This document shows positions 61,501-63,847 of a DNA stretch of 64,000 bases, one piece after another. The DNA is from Apostichopus japonicus. Taxonomy: Eukaryota; Echinodermata; Holothuroidea; Aspidochirotida; Stichopodidae. The notes below the pieces were generated by a model. It did no database searches. It saw nothing but the letters and a program-made list of their open reading frames with translations, and was not told the origin of the DNA. The stretch covers positions 6,878,501 to 6,942,500 of the forward strand of contig NC_092569.1 in the NCBI RefSeq assembly GCF_037975245.1, in the 5' to 3' direction. How positions within the stretch are numbered: the stretch's first letter is position 1; each line of letters begins with the position of its first letter. The position numbers and the translations under genes are program-made.

Positions 61501-63847
61501 AGTAATTACCAAGAAAGCACGACCATTAGAAAACAATCAAATCATTAACAATGTACCTTTAGAGGATACTAGAGGTGGCATTTTGGGGAAAGTAGTCTTT
61601 CTGACAACCTGAACTTTAAGATTGTCCAGACATGAAATAAAATGGATTTGTATACCATGATTCAACTGGACTACCTCATGGATAGTGTACCACCCTTTTT
61701 TACCACAAGTGTTTACCACCCATGCGAGTGGCTTATTTTATCCATTTTACATGTGTATAATGGATTGTGTAACAGTTTTCACTATGACTACAGTCCCTTC
61801 GGTAACCACATTTGATACTTTTGGTTGTTTACCAACCTTACAAGTGGTTTACCATATTACTTAAAGAAATGAAAGAGATGAGTGGAAAGGTACAGCAATC
61901 AAAGTTTACATCCCGGCTTATGAATTTATCTCACCTCTGTTTGGCTTCCTTCTGTTCTTGTATTTGCTGGGCTAGTTCTTGACGATACAATTCTTTCTTT
62001 CGTTGAACTGCACTGTTAGTTTCCCTGTTACCTAGGAAACCAATTAAAAGGAATTCTAGCCTTAGCAACCTTGTGTTCCAGTCTTCATAAGTGCTTCATT
62101 AAGTCAAATTTGTGTACCAAATATTCATTTTTCATGGGAGATTAAGCTACAACAGAGGCAAAGGAAACAGACAATTCTGCCTGCAATTGAACACCTTGGG
62201 GCAAGCGGAATGGTGAGGGGGGAGGGACAGGGATAAATAAGAAAACATCATGATTCAAAAGGTAATTACAAACTGAAAAGATTGTCTAAGCAATTTCAAA
62301 TAAATAGCATTGCTTATTATAATGTTGATATGAACTGGCAAGGTAAGGAATGATATTTGCAAACTATAACACAAATAACACTCACTGTTACACACTGACA
62401 CAGTTGATCCAGACAAACTTTGAGTCTTGACTCTGTATCACATCTCTGTCGTCACAAATCATTATATCAATCAACTTGGAAGGAAGAACACTATTATCAA
62501 ATTTTATTTTATTTTATAAATATTATATTTTATTACCAAGTTTAATCATTTTTGAATTCTTAAACTTCCATAGAGAAAGAGTGTGTTCCTTGTCTTGAAG
62601 TTTAAATCTCTTACCTATCATAAACCCTACCTGAAGTGTGTTGCAGGAACAATTTGTCTCAAAGTTTATACTCTTACCTATTATAAACCCTTCTTCCTCT
62701 TGTTTCAGTCTTGAGGCAGACTGTGCCCTTGGATTTGCTTTTGAAGCAGATCTAGGAAATTGAAATACAAATAAATGGGGCTTCATTGTAATTAATGTAA
62801 AATTGAGAACATTCATGTTGACAAAGATCTAACATCTCCTTCTTAAATGATTACTAAAGTAGCTGTTATTGATCAAGTTTCCTCTAATGCATCCATTAAT
62901 AAACAGAGATGCCAGTCTCTATCTAAGAGAAAAGCTGCTTTTAAGATCTGATACCCTGAAGTGATGTTAGTTGTACTGTATTAGTCAGGTATACATTACC
63001 CATGAAGGCTTCAAATATGCTTCTCTGGTCATGTTTATCGATTTTTTTTTTTTTTTACCATGCATGAAAATTGTAAAAATTTAATAATAATAATACCATC
63101 AAAATAAAAAATAATTCTGCCTTGAAGATATTTAATATGTAATGCTACCGAGCCACATGTTTGTGAGAAAATCACAGTTGTTGGAGTTGATACTTCATAC
63201 CAGATGGCAAAAAAAAAAAAGGTAATAAAAGTAGAATATTTGAGCTTTGTTGATGGTACCTGGATGATAAGCCACATTTTTCCGGGTAATTAAGCTTGAA
63301 ATTTCATTTCTCATATATTAGGTTTCATCTATCAAAGTGCCATAACCAGTTTAACCAAAATACTGTGTTATGAAATTTCTTACTGTTTACTGCAGTTGAT
63401 ACTTGATACCAGATGGCAAAAAAAAAGGAAGTAATATAGAATATTTCACATTTTTTTCAGGTCAACTAAAGCTTGAAATTTCATTCCTCATATATTAGGT
63501 TCCATCTATCAAAGTGCCATAACCAGTTTTAACCAAAAACATATTTTACAGCATTTCTTACTGTTTACTCAAATTTCTTTATCTCTAACATTATCTTCTT
63601 ACCTCTCCAATTCAGGGAGAGTCCTGCTTCTAGTCACACCCAGTTGATCCTGTCAGATAGAAATTTACAATTATTTTAACAAATTTAATTGTAGTCTTTT
63701 TAGTAAAATGTTCATTTAGAACAAATGATACATAATTAAGGTAGGGTAAATTATGAATTTGTTGGTAATTGAAATTGATTTTTGATGTATAAAGTAGCAC
63801 TCACCCTGTAACCAGGGTCCTGTCTGTCTGTGGCAGGATATGGAGGT
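1445..63847 (-). CDS. CSPP1: CSPP1 ortholog, partial gene (46 candidate internal exons)
   Basis: Seen: on the minus strand a chain of short open segments with consensus acceptors (yyynag) and donors (mostly gtaagt-like) whose phases agree at nearly every junction, about 1440 codons in all. Known family: CSPP1 is a centrosome, spindle-pole and ciliary axoneme protein that binds microtubules through coiled coils. Collinear similarity to human CSPP1 (recalled, not searched) includes [46 protein letters not shown] and [10 protein letters not shown]. The composition fits the family: Glu/Arg/Lys-rich helices separated by Pro/Gln/Asn-rich linkers. The 5' exons lie above 64000; the terminal coding exon was not found. 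Odd: extra exons compared with vertebrates, including a SAM-like one. No promoter or polyadenylation site of this gene could be identified in the window. Confidence 0.9.
1678..1757. repeat. 40-bp tandem duplication
   Basis: Two copies of aaaatcctgaccaatg.. ending in ttcaattgaatat, with four or five differences. Lies in the intron between CSPP1 exons at 1445 and 1968. Confidence 0.85.
1968..2070 (-). CDS. CSPP1: CSPP1 exon 45 of window
   Basis: Acceptor tttgcacag, donor gtaaga. 103 nt, phase 0 in, phase 1 out. [20 protein letters not shown] parallels human [20 protein letters not shown] (memory). Confidence 0.92.
2793..2933 (-). CDS. CSPP1: CSPP1 exon 44 of window, SSAFIG block
   Basis: Acceptor cttttcaag, donor gtaccg. 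141 nt, phase 0-0. [15 protein letters not shown] matches human LLESDSAFIGAYGE (memory). Confidence 0.92.
3400..3455 (-). CDS. CSPP1: CSPP1 exon 43 of window
   Basis: Acceptor gcatttcag, donor gtaagt. 56 nt, phase 1 in, phase 0 out, reads [18 protein letters not shown]. Confidence 0.82.
4046..4300 (-). mobile_element. tRNA-derived SINE
   Basis: Read on the minus strand, the head has a tRNA-like box A (tagctcagtggttaacgc) and a box B-like segment (ggtcctgagttggattc), then a body shared with 24899-25055. The head-body structure is typical of SINEs. It ends about 100 bases from CSPP1 exon 42. Confidence 0.75.
4399..4530 (-). CDS. CSPP1: CSPP1 exon 42 of window, QQALL coil
   Basis: Acceptor cattgtgcag, donor gtaagc. 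132 nt, phase 1-1. Contains [20 protein letters not shown], close to human [20 protein letters not shown] (memory). Confidence 0.93.
5019..5178 (-). CDS. CSPP1: CSPP1 exon 41 of window, [10 protein letters not shown] block
   Basis: Acceptor accctgcag, donor gtatta. 160 nt, phase 0 in, phase 1 out. Contains [19 protein letters not shown] and DDFNNLRNR, paralleling human MDIFDMARHRLQAPVRRQS and HDFNELKDR (memory). Confidence 0.93.
6357..6626. mobile_element. Short TIR element (MITE), 270 bp
   Basis: Imperfect inverted ends gaggggcgtagcgagg and cctggctatgcgcctg, flanked by gttgggga and gtttggga (8 bp, one mismatch), which suggests an hAT-type insertion. Internal aagcgtagcatcaccatgag matches the elements at 13187 and 23125. 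Confidence 0.75.
6645..6815 (-). CDS. CSPP1: CSPP1 exon 40 of window, third SPPVP exon and helix
   Basis: Acceptor ttgcaaaag, donor gtaagt. 171 nt, phase 0-0. [16 protein letters not shown] then [20 protein letters not shown], matching human SPPVPARKNQ and [20 protein letters not shown] (memory). A TIR element ends 18 bases beyond its donor. Confidence 0.95.
7826..7885 (-). CDS. CSPP1: CSPP1 exon 39 of window
   Basis: Acceptor tttcacag, donor gtaggt. 60 nt, phase 0-0, reads [20 protein letters not shown], a charged helix. Confidence 0.75.
8919..8972 (-). CDS. CSPP1: CSPP1 exon 38 of window
   Basis: Acceptor cccttgaag (an alternative six bases on, also in frame), donor gtaaga. 54 nt, phase 0-0, reads [18 protein letters not shown]. 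Confidence 0.72.
9907..10030. repeat. 116-bp tandem repeat, left part
   Basis: One unit starting tataatagcatatgcatagc and the first 8 bases of the next. The array is interrupted by the hAT element and resumes at 11604. Confidence 0.85.
10031..11603. mobile_element. Non-autonomous hAT-type transposon, 1573 bp
   Basis: Terminal inverted repeats tagggatgcaccggat and atccggtgcatcccta with a perfect 8-bp target duplication tataatag (10023-10030, 11604-11611). Subterminal regions are full of tccggccgg and tccggttccgg motifs, as in hAT transposase-binding regions. No transposase-length ORF lies inside, so it is probably non-autonomous. Confidence 0.92.
11604..11830. repeat. 116-bp tandem repeat, right part
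   Basis: Two more units (starting at 11604 and 11720) of the repeat that begins at 9907, each with catagcacaaaacatatatt and accatgtaacagtat. The second is degenerate at its end. Confidence 0.85.
12273..12329 (-). CDS. CSPP1: CSPP1 exon 37 of window, basic
   Basis: Acceptor ggttttag, donor gtaagc. 57 nt, phase 0-0, reads [19 protein letters not shown]. Very basic, so it could touch microtubules or act as a nuclear signal (inference). Confidence 0.76.
13187..13574. mobile_element. Short TIR element (MITE), 388 bp
   Basis: Ends cagtggtggagct and gctccgccactg (imperfect inverted repeat) with a perfect 8-bp target duplication gggaagct (13179-13186, 13575-13582). Contains ctatctaagcggagcaccac and a g7/c10 homopolymer pair near the right end. 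Same family as 6357-6626 and 23125-23300; no ORF. Confidence 0.88.
14217..14311. repeat. 47-bp tandem duplication
   Basis: Two copies of ggtatatgtcacttaggtga followed by tattagtgttttctaccatctgg. Confidence 0.85.
14747..14827 (-). CDS. CSPP1: CSPP1 exon 36 of window, acidic
   Basis: Acceptor ttgaatag, donor gtaagg. 81 nt, phase 0-0, reads [20 protein letters not shown] and continues LGDMESS. Acidic linker. Confidence 0.78.
15302..15331 (-). CDS. CSPP1: CSPP1 exon 35 of window, acidic mini-exon
   Basis: Acceptor catgaccag, donor gtaagc. 30 nt, phase 0-0, reads [10 protein letters not shown], strongly acidic. Removal would not shift the frame. Confidence 0.7.
15867..16195. repeat. 154-bp tandem duplication covering the SAM exon 3' end
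   Basis: The segment from ttgcacaaccatgaac to catgtttcatt is present at 15867-16020 and again from 16021. The second copy contains the last 72 bases of the SAM exon plus its donor; the first contains the same exon end (15951-16020) with a gtatgg donor but no acceptor. A 21-bp ggactaatgccatac sub-repeat sits at the donor. Confidence 0.9.
16122..16331 (-). CDS. CSPP1: CSPP1 exon 34 of window, SAM-like domain
   Basis: Acceptor ctctgcaag, donor gtatgg. 210 nt, phase 0-0. 70 residues fitting a SAM domain: [18 protein letters not shown] (helix 1 with V..WL and the Y), [17 protein letters not shown] (helices 2-3, NGY.SL...LT), then a [13 protein letters not shown] last helix after K-x-GH. SAM domains self-associate or bind other SAM domains. 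Vertebrate CSPP1 lacks one as far as I recall. The 3' third of the exon is duplicated downstream. Confidence 0.85.
17308..17661 (-). CDS. CSPP1: CSPP1 exon 33 of window, large lineage-specific linker
   Basis: Acceptor taattaaag, donor gtaagt. 354 nt fully open in the chained frame, phase 0-0, the longest exon here. 118 residues, hydrophilic, with [20 protein letters not shown] and alternating acidic and basic segments. I recognise no family and recall no vertebrate CSPP1 equivalent. The intron on its 5' side is the largest (8.3 kb). Confidence 0.85.
18064..18400. repeat. About 110-bp tandem repeat, three copies
   Basis: Copies start at actagataat (18065, 18172, 18284) and share gtacacataaaacatatcta and catttgaaacagagcc. 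Spacing is 107 then 112. Confidence 0.85.
19633..20334. mobile_element. TIR DNA element, 702 bp, family unknown
   Basis: Ends cagggatgtaagt and acttacatccctg form a perfect 13-bp inverted repeat. Flanks aaaacc (19627-19632 and 20335-20340) could be a 6-bp target duplication. The right terminus is present twice in tandem (about 48 bp, with ccggatttccgtaaaaatac). An internal stretch with ctatcgttatgttaggctag is also duplicated. No transposase ORF. Confidence 0.78.
22068..22232. mobile_element. MITE of the ggggcggatccagg type
   Basis: Begins aggggcggatccaggg and carries g/c homopolymers (gggggggcccgggccccccc). The right end is not clearly defined. Similar starts occur at 22591 and, inverted, at 23732. 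Confidence 0.65.
22590..22953. mobile_element. MITE with 16-bp TIRs
   Basis: Left end caggggcggatccagg, right end cctggatccggccctg: inverted repeats with one mismatch. About 364 bp, no meaningful ORF, no convincing target duplication. Confidence 0.75.
23125..23300. mobile_element. Inverted fragment of the 13187-type MITE
   Basis: Reverse-complement match to parts of 13187-13574 (gtggcgctccgcttagatag, gccgtttccggcc) ending gttacgccactg. The other end seems truncated. Confidence 0.68.
23635..23732. mobile_element. MITE end fragment
   Basis: Homopolymer-rich segment ending aatcctggatccgccactg, the inverted form of the element ends at 22068 and 22590. Confidence 0.6.
24899..25055 (+). mobile_element. 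SINE body, head-truncated
   Basis: Matches the reverse complement of about 4070-4225 (shared gctgaccgaagtcagtctct in opposite orientation). Lacks the tRNA-like head seen at 4230-4300. Confidence 0.78.
25995..26036 (-). CDS. CSPP1: CSPP1 exon 32 of window
   Basis: Acceptor ttttttgtcag, donor gtatgt. 42 nt, phase 0-0, reads [14 protein letters not shown]. Resembles the human MDSDDEIPI stretch (memory), but the order differs, so that similarity may be chance. Confidence 0.7.
26500..26917 (+). mobile_element. 5'-truncated non-LTR retrotransposon (CR1/L2-like 3' end)
   Basis: Encodes the tail of a reverse transcriptase: [11 protein letters not shown], then [18 protein letters not shown] and [16 protein letters not shown], the usual C-terminal signature of CR1/L2/Jockey-type elements. 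The stop is at 26803; the 3' UTR ends gcgctatatgaatctaattt plus tta repeats. Antisense to CSPP1, in an intron. Confidence 0.85.
27029..27166 (-). CDS. CSPP1: CSPP1 exon 31 of window, second SPPVP exon
   Basis: Donor gtaagt is strong. Phase 0 needs acceptor ggttaaag; the better-looking gacag seven bases upstream (exon end 27173) would need a phase-2 partner that I do not see. 138 nt, reads [20 protein letters not shown], then a basic [18 protein letters not shown] tail with TP sites. Confidence 0.75.
27815..29141. repeat. 72-bp minisatellite, about 18 copies
   Basis: Unit gaagcaagtaaaagaccaga followed by tctgaatatcctatgctatgaaggtgcaagtg-type sequence, 72 bp. Because 72 is a multiple of 3, the minus strand stays open for 234 and 104 codons as a 24-residue repeat ([14 protein letters not shown]...), not believed to be coding. 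Some units contain an extra about 30-bp caattagcaaggtgcaag insertion. Confidence 0.93.
29532..29579 (-). CDS. CSPP1: CSPP1 candidate exon 30
   Basis: Candidate 48-nt phase 0-0 exon, acceptor catgaaag after a ttttcttttg tract, donor gtaggt. Reads [16 protein letters not shown]. No family match and a weak acceptor, so it may be spurious. Confidence 0.4.
30010..30060 (-). CDS. CSPP1: CSPP1 exon 29 of window, first SPPVP exon
   Basis: Acceptor ctcaacag, donor gtatcg. 51 nt, phase 0-0. Reads [17 protein letters not shown], matching human RQPSPIVPALQNK (memory). Confidence 0.88.
30709..31727. repeat. 150-bp tandem array passing into a 96-bp array at an exon end
   Basis: gtctctaaatatagaaggaa recurs at 30721, 30871, 31021, 31171 and 31321 (exactly 150 apart). 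Copies alternate between two types (acataatcaat...gaggtgttatg and aaataatcaat...caggtctaatg), giving a 300-bp higher-order repeat. From 31441 units shorten to 96 bp. Every unit holds the sequence of the CSPP1 exon 28 end and donor. Confidence 0.93.
31698..31823 (-). CDS. CSPP1: CSPP1 exon 28 of window, coil plus repeat-derived end
   Basis: Acceptor ttacaacag; proximal donor CAG|gttaga at 31697. 126 nt, phase 0-0. Continues the coil ([20 protein letters not shown] and on) and ends TQNEQAYQ. The last about 30 coding bases and the donor are the final unit of the downstream tandem array, so several equivalent donors exist; I chose the proximal one. Confidence 0.82.
32170..32497. mobile_element. 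Possible G/C-homopolymer MITE
   Basis: Between gttcagggggcagg and ggggggcacgtacccccccc lies a segment with repeated aggggcac and agggcacattt motifs and homopolymers like the other MITEs. The ends do not pair clearly, so boundaries are tentative. Its right edge is about 24 bases past the exon 27 donor. Confidence 0.4.
32521..32670 (-). CDS. CSPP1: CSPP1 exon 27 of window, long charged coil
   Basis: Acceptor caaaacag, donor gtaaat. 150 nt, phase 0-0. Contains [20 protein letters not shown], very close to human [20 protein letters not shown] (memory). Almost wholly Glu/Lys/Arg, predicted as a long single helix or coiled coil used for microtubule or centrosome binding in the family. Confidence 0.95.
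32909..33057 (-). CDS. CSPP1: CSPP1 exon 26 of window
   Basis: Acceptor tttttacag, donor gtaact. 149 nt, phase 1 in, phase 0 out. Ends [13 protein letters not shown], aligned with human QQELYKNFLRFQ (memory) at the entry to the long coil. A truncated retrotransposon lies about 50 bases upstream in the intron. Confidence 0.9.
33110..33515 (-). mobile_element. 5'-truncated non-LTR retrotransposon with TTAC tail
   Basis: Minus strand encodes [14 protein letters not shown] then [20 protein letters not shown] and [10 protein letters not shown] before a stop at about 33337, typical of a reverse transcriptase C-terminus ([14 protein letters not shown]). The 3' UTR carries aataaag and ends in (ttac)n at 33114-33137, the microsatellite tail used by several non-LTR clades. 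Confidence 0.8.
34043..34156 (-). CDS. CSPP1: CSPP1 exon 25 of window
   Basis: Acceptor gtcttccag, donor gtatta. 114 nt, phase 1-1. Begins [17 protein letters not shown], paralleling human DLNRMHRQNIDAYHNPD (memory), then a Ser/Thr/Pro linker. Confidence 0.88.
34609..34743. repeat. 20-bp minisatellite, about 6.5 copies
   Basis: Unit tagtgggtgtctgaagtatg, nearly identical copies (one with ggatgtc). Confidence 0.95.
34745..35013 (+). mobile_element. Retrotransposon 3' tail (CR1-like), tentative
   Basis: Contains [15 protein letters not shown], like the FKR.LKT.LF end of a CR1-type reverse transcriptase, then a 3' UTR-like aagcagtgcttctgcactga hairpin and an A/T-rich aataataaaaaaataaa end. Antisense to CSPP1. 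Confidence 0.55.
35042..35189 (-). CDS. CSPP1: CSPP1 exon 24 of window, YNPWGKGG block
   Basis: Acceptor tgaacag, donor gtaagt. 148 nt, phase 0 in, phase 1 out. A charged helix [20 protein letters not shown] is followed by [20 protein letters not shown], nearly the same as human [20 protein letters not shown] (memory). The most diagnostic exon in the window. Confidence 0.95.
35370..35520. repeat. About 82-bp tandem duplication
   Basis: Two copies sharing acatacatccactgtttg and caatccagtatatg, diverged by about 10-15%. Confidence 0.75.
36066..36177 (-). CDS. CSPP1: CSPP1 exon 23 of window
   Basis: Acceptor ccttgcag, donor gtaaat. 112 nt, phase 2 in, phase 0 out. Ends [15 protein letters not shown], matching human SLQSYQEALQQQ (memory) at the start of a charged helix. 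Confidence 0.9.
36659..36800 (-). CDS. CSPP1: CSPP1 exon 22 of window
   Basis: Acceptor cccatag, donor gtagat. 142 nt open, phase 1 in, phase 2 out. 46 codons with [20 protein letters not shown] and a [13 protein letters not shown] tail; a linker ahead of the conserved coil. Confidence 0.85.
36801..39132. other. Intron without recognised content
   Basis: 2.3-kb AT-rich intron. Apart from gatcaatcaac-type short repeats near 38520-38560, I see no element, RNA gene or exon. Confidence 0.6.
39133..39168 (-). CDS. CSPP1: CSPP1 exon 21 of window
   Basis: Acceptor ggtcag chosen over a nearby ttcaag because it keeps phase 1; donor gtatta. 36 nt, reads [11 protein letters not shown]. Last of the 13 phase 1-1 exons. 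Confidence 0.72.
39705..39752 (-). CDS. CSPP1: CSPP1 exon 20 of window
   Basis: Acceptor cctggcag preceded by a (ctt)n microsatellite that serves as the pyrimidine tract; donor gtaata. 48 nt, phase 1-1, reads [15 protein letters not shown]. Confidence 0.8.
39753..39791 (-). promoter_or_regulatory. CTT microsatellite acting as splice pyrimidine tract
   Basis: In gene orientation (cttctt)n runs directly into cctggcag, the acceptor of exon 20. Length changes here could affect splicing (inference). Confidence 0.6.
40221..40322 (-). CDS. CSPP1: CSPP1 exon 19 of window
   Basis: Acceptor atatgcag, donor gtaaga. 102 nt open, phase 1-1, 33 codons, with [19 protein letters not shown]. Its FLQ..Y opening resembles the preceding exon (FLQKY), so the two may be related by exon duplication (inference). 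Confidence 0.82.
40380..40562. repeat. 32-bp minisatellite, about 5.5 copies
   Basis: Unit acagcttgttaggctagagt followed by aacagtataatc; the fifth copy is rearranged. Confidence 0.9.
40783..40839 (-). CDS. CSPP1: CSPP1 exon 18 of window
   Basis: Acceptor cttgtag, donor gtaagt. 57 nt, phase 1-1, reads [18 protein letters not shown], Gln-rich and helix-prone. Confidence 0.8.
40965..42428. repeat. 35/37-bp minisatellite, about 40 copies
   Basis: Unit taacac(tc)actggactatta followed by ctttatcataccctc-type sequence. Variation includes presence or absence of tc, and actatatcatgtac versus actttatcatatac. Lies between CSPP1 exons 40783 and 42506. Confidence 0.95.
42506..42586 (-). CDS. CSPP1: CSPP1 exon 17 of window
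   Basis: Acceptor attcacag, donor gtaaga. 81 nt, phase 1-1, reads [20 protein letters not shown] and continues FEKSYN. Its 3' intron carries the 35-37-bp minisatellite. Confidence 0.8.
42886..46396. repeat. 106-bp satellite array, about 33 copies
   Basis: Unit contains gctaatacaagtctatactg, aaacacttgta, cagtatgaacaattcctaac and ccaatagaaacaggatatcc, 106-107 bp. A variant with aataccgtg recurs at about 43233, 43763, 44081, 44399, 45460 and 46095, roughly 5, 3, 3, 10 and 6 units apart, showing block-wise amplification. The ends are degenerate. 3.5 kb inside a CSPP1 intron. Confidence 0.97.
46569..46622 (-). CDS. CSPP1: CSPP1 exon 16 of window
   Basis: Acceptor ctcatcag, donor gtaagt. 54 nt, phase 1-1, reads [17 protein letters not shown], basic. 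The intron before it holds the 106-bp satellite array. Confidence 0.77.
46736..46780 (-). CDS. CSPP1: CSPP1 exon 15 of window
   Basis: Acceptor cttcaactcaag, donor gtgagt. 45 nt, phase 1-1, reads [14 protein letters not shown]. Confidence 0.72.
47609..47659 (-). CDS. CSPP1: CSPP1 exon 14 of window
   Basis: Acceptor cctttcag, donor gtatgc. 51 nt, phase 1-1, reads [16 protein letters not shown], a Ser-rich linker. Confidence 0.72.
48397..48507 (-). CDS. CSPP1: CSPP1 exon 13 of window
   Basis: Acceptor gtttag, donor gtaagg. 111 nt open, phase 1-1. Encodes a basic, helix-prone stretch ([20 protein letters not shown] then QLRNLLQNQ). Confidence 0.85.
49027..49056 (-). CDS. CSPP1: CSPP1 exon 12 of window
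   Basis: Acceptor ctgttacag, donor gtaata. 30 nt, phase 1-1, reads [11 protein letters not shown]-rich tract occupies the intron just upstream (49168-49360). Confidence 0.75.
49168..49360 (+). repeat. G-rich imperfect minisatellite with G-quadruplex motifs
   Basis: Irregular gggtgtggga / agggtaggga units. gggtagggagggtgtggg at 49191 satisfies the four-run G-quadruplex pattern. The G-rich strand is the template strand of CSPP1. An 80-residue Pro/Ser/His ORF on the other strand is an artefact. Confidence 0.85.
49569..49595 (-). CDS. CSPP1: CSPP1 exon 11 of window (donor uncertain)
   Basis: Acceptor gtttcag is good. The frame-keeping donor is A|gtgtga, which is weak; the stronger neighbour AGT|gtgagt would put the next exon out of frame. 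27 nt, phase 1-1, reads SLPIKTPP. The intron on its 5' side would be about 31 bases. Confidence 0.5.
49627..49653 (-). CDS. CSPP1: CSPP1 exon 10 of window
   Basis: Acceptor atcttcag, donor gtaagt. 27 nt, phase 1-1. Reads TSRPNKLN. Separated by only about 30 bases from the next exon at 49569-49595, an unusually short intron, so one of the two may be mis-called. Confidence 0.55.
50305..50340 (-). CDS. CSPP1: CSPP1 exon 9 of window
   Basis: Acceptor atttcag, donor gtgagt. 36 nt, first of 13 consecutive symmetric phase 1-1 exons. Reads [11 protein letters not shown]. The intron before it is about 7 kb. Confidence 0.75.
50945..51042. repeat. About 60-bp duplication
   Basis: ggaaaagcttacagtatata followed by ctgaggagagatcata occurs twice (50944 and 51008) with small changes. 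Confidence 0.75.
51531..51830 (+). mobile_element. tRNA-derived SINE
   Basis: Head gcggccgggtggataaatgc (box A-like) and gttccgggtttgatacccgg (box B-like) resemble a tRNA with a long variable region. A non-tRNA body follows and ends in gtcgtaaaaataactgctga with tta repeats. An intact tRNA gene is rejected because a normal anticodon stem is not evident. Confidence 0.75.
52323..52513. repeat. 61-bp tandem repeat, three copies
   Basis: Unit aacaggatgtcacatttcct followed by agaacatgttac and gtgcgtgagtgggatatacc. Confidence 0.92.
52868..53022. repeat. About 77-bp tandem duplication
   Basis: Two copies of tttatatactccatccatcc with the preceding taatagtgataagg and gagcagggagt sequence. Confidence 0.9.
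53678..57282. mobile_element. 3.6-kb TIR DNA transposon with TA target site
   Basis: Ends cagtaccgctcacgtataac and its inverse are identical over 21 bases and flanked by TA on both sides. Imperfect inversion extends about 190 bp and is built from cgtataa and gcgtagac motifs (gccgcgtagacaccgcgta on both sides), ending in a shared tgaatagggatta. TA duplication suggests Tc1/mariner-like insertion, but I find no such transposase. Minus-strand coding pieces around 54887-55411 may belong to its own protein. Confidence 0.85.
54887..55411 (-). CDS. Candidate two-exon ORF remnant inside the TIR element
   Basis: Upstream segment (55159-55411) ends ELTRAKQ|gtacct; an acceptor tttttggcag at about 55085 continues in frame to [20 protein letters not shown] and QACEQ before a stop near 54887. 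The C-x2-C-x15-C-x2-C spacing suggests a zinc ribbon. No family recognised. It could be part of the element's transposase, a captured exon or chance. Confidence 0.35.
57377..57480 (-). CDS. CSPP1: CSPP1 exon 8 of window, conserved [11 protein letters not shown] block
   Basis: Acceptor ccgcag, donor gttagt (weaker than consensus). 104 nt, phase 2 in, phase 1 out. Contains [18 protein letters not shown], resembling human [20 protein letters not shown] (memory). The 3.6-kb TIR element lies about 95 bases downstream in the following intron. Confidence 0.87.
58320..58600 (-). CDS. CSPP1: CSPP1 exon 7 of window, Pro/Gln-rich linker
   Basis: Acceptor cttgacag, donor gtaagt. 281 nt open throughout, phase 0 in, phase 2 out. 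Encodes 93 residues rich in Pro, Gln, Asn and Ser (for example [20 protein letters not shown]). Human CSPP1 has a Pro-rich low-complexity linker in the same position (memory). Likely disordered. Confidence 0.88.
58675..59091. mobile_element. hAT-like MITE, 417 bp
   Basis: Ends catggtttcccaaac and gtttgggaaccactg (inverted) with a perfect 8-bp target duplication cactagac (58667-58674, 59092-59099). Internal ggggtcgcgaccccaactgg motif. Ends resemble widespread hAT (Charlie-type) termini. Confidence 0.88.
59100..59447. mobile_element. hAT-like element, diverged left end
   Basis: Right end aaaaaggttgcccacccctg is a typical hAT terminus; the left has gcgggccacatgcggtccgc. The right flank cacaagac resembles cactagac of the neighbouring element, so the two may share one target site. 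Confidence 0.72.
59786..59843 (-). CDS. CSPP1: CSPP1 exon 6 of window
   Basis: Acceptor cttacag, donor gtaagt. 58 nt, phase 2 in, phase 0 out. Reads [19 protein letters not shown], the end of the charged helix followed by a linker. Confidence 0.83.
60150..60330. repeat. 34-bp minisatellite, about 5 copies
   Basis: Unit ttccttaaagaacatgttat followed by tatatgggccataa. Confidence 0.92.
60960..60971 (-). CDS. CSPP1: CSPP1 12-nt microexon
   Basis: A 12-base exon ggagaaagaaag between acceptor cttgaacag (with a ttcttttctttc tract) and donor gtgagc. Phase 2 on both sides, it inserts R-E-K-E between ...KEAKQ and RERQEDIRL. Human CSPP1 has NKRREKDLELRV at the equivalent place (memory), which supports the junction. 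Skipping it would keep the frame. Confidence 0.72.
61935..62031 (-). CDS. CSPP1: CSPP1 exon 4 of window, conserved coil
   Basis: Acceptor tttcctag, donor gtgaga. 97 nt, phase 1 in, phase 2 out. Contains [20 protein letters not shown], which parallels the human QRRKEKYRLELLEQMAEQ helix (memory). This is one of the strongest anchors for the CSPP1 assignment. Predicted charged amphipathic helix. Confidence 0.9.
62596..62700. repeat. Imperfect duplication of exon 3 end and donor
   Basis: ctcttacctatcataaaccc (62608-62627) repeats the exon-donor junction ctcttacctattataaaccc (62671-62690), 63 bases apart. Only about 30 bases are similar. Confidence 0.55.
62678..62751 (-). CDS. CSPP1: CSPP1 exon 3 of window
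   Basis: Acceptor cctag, donor gtaaga. 74 nt, phase 2 in, phase 1 out. Ends [11 protein letters not shown], leading into the conserved coil of the next exon; human CSPP1 has a FGGEDREL-type segment here (memory). A decayed second copy of the exon end and donor lies downstream at about 62600-62632. Confidence 0.82.
63185..63575. repeat. About 200-bp tandem duplication
   Basis: Two copies with gttgatacttcataccagat / gttgatacttgataccagat, an a-run, cttgaaatttcattyctcat and tatcaaagtgccataaccag. The second copy lacks about 25 bases present in the first. Confidence 0.88.
63603..63649 (-). CDS. CSPP1: CSPP1 exon 2 of window
   Basis: Acceptor ctgacag, donor gtaaga. 47 nt, phase 0 in, phase 2 out. 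Reads [15 protein letters not shown] plus a split Arg. The ...[10 protein letters not shown] stretch is basic and may be a phosphorylation or binding linker, which is inference only. Confidence 0.78.
63805..63847 (-). CDS. CSPP1: CSPP1 exon 1 of window
   Basis: Acceptor ctag, donor gtgagt. 43 nt, entering with one base of a split codon and leaving in phase 0. Reads [14 protein letters not shown], a proline-rich linker. No recognisable motif; placed by phase agreement with the next exon. Confidence 0.75.
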
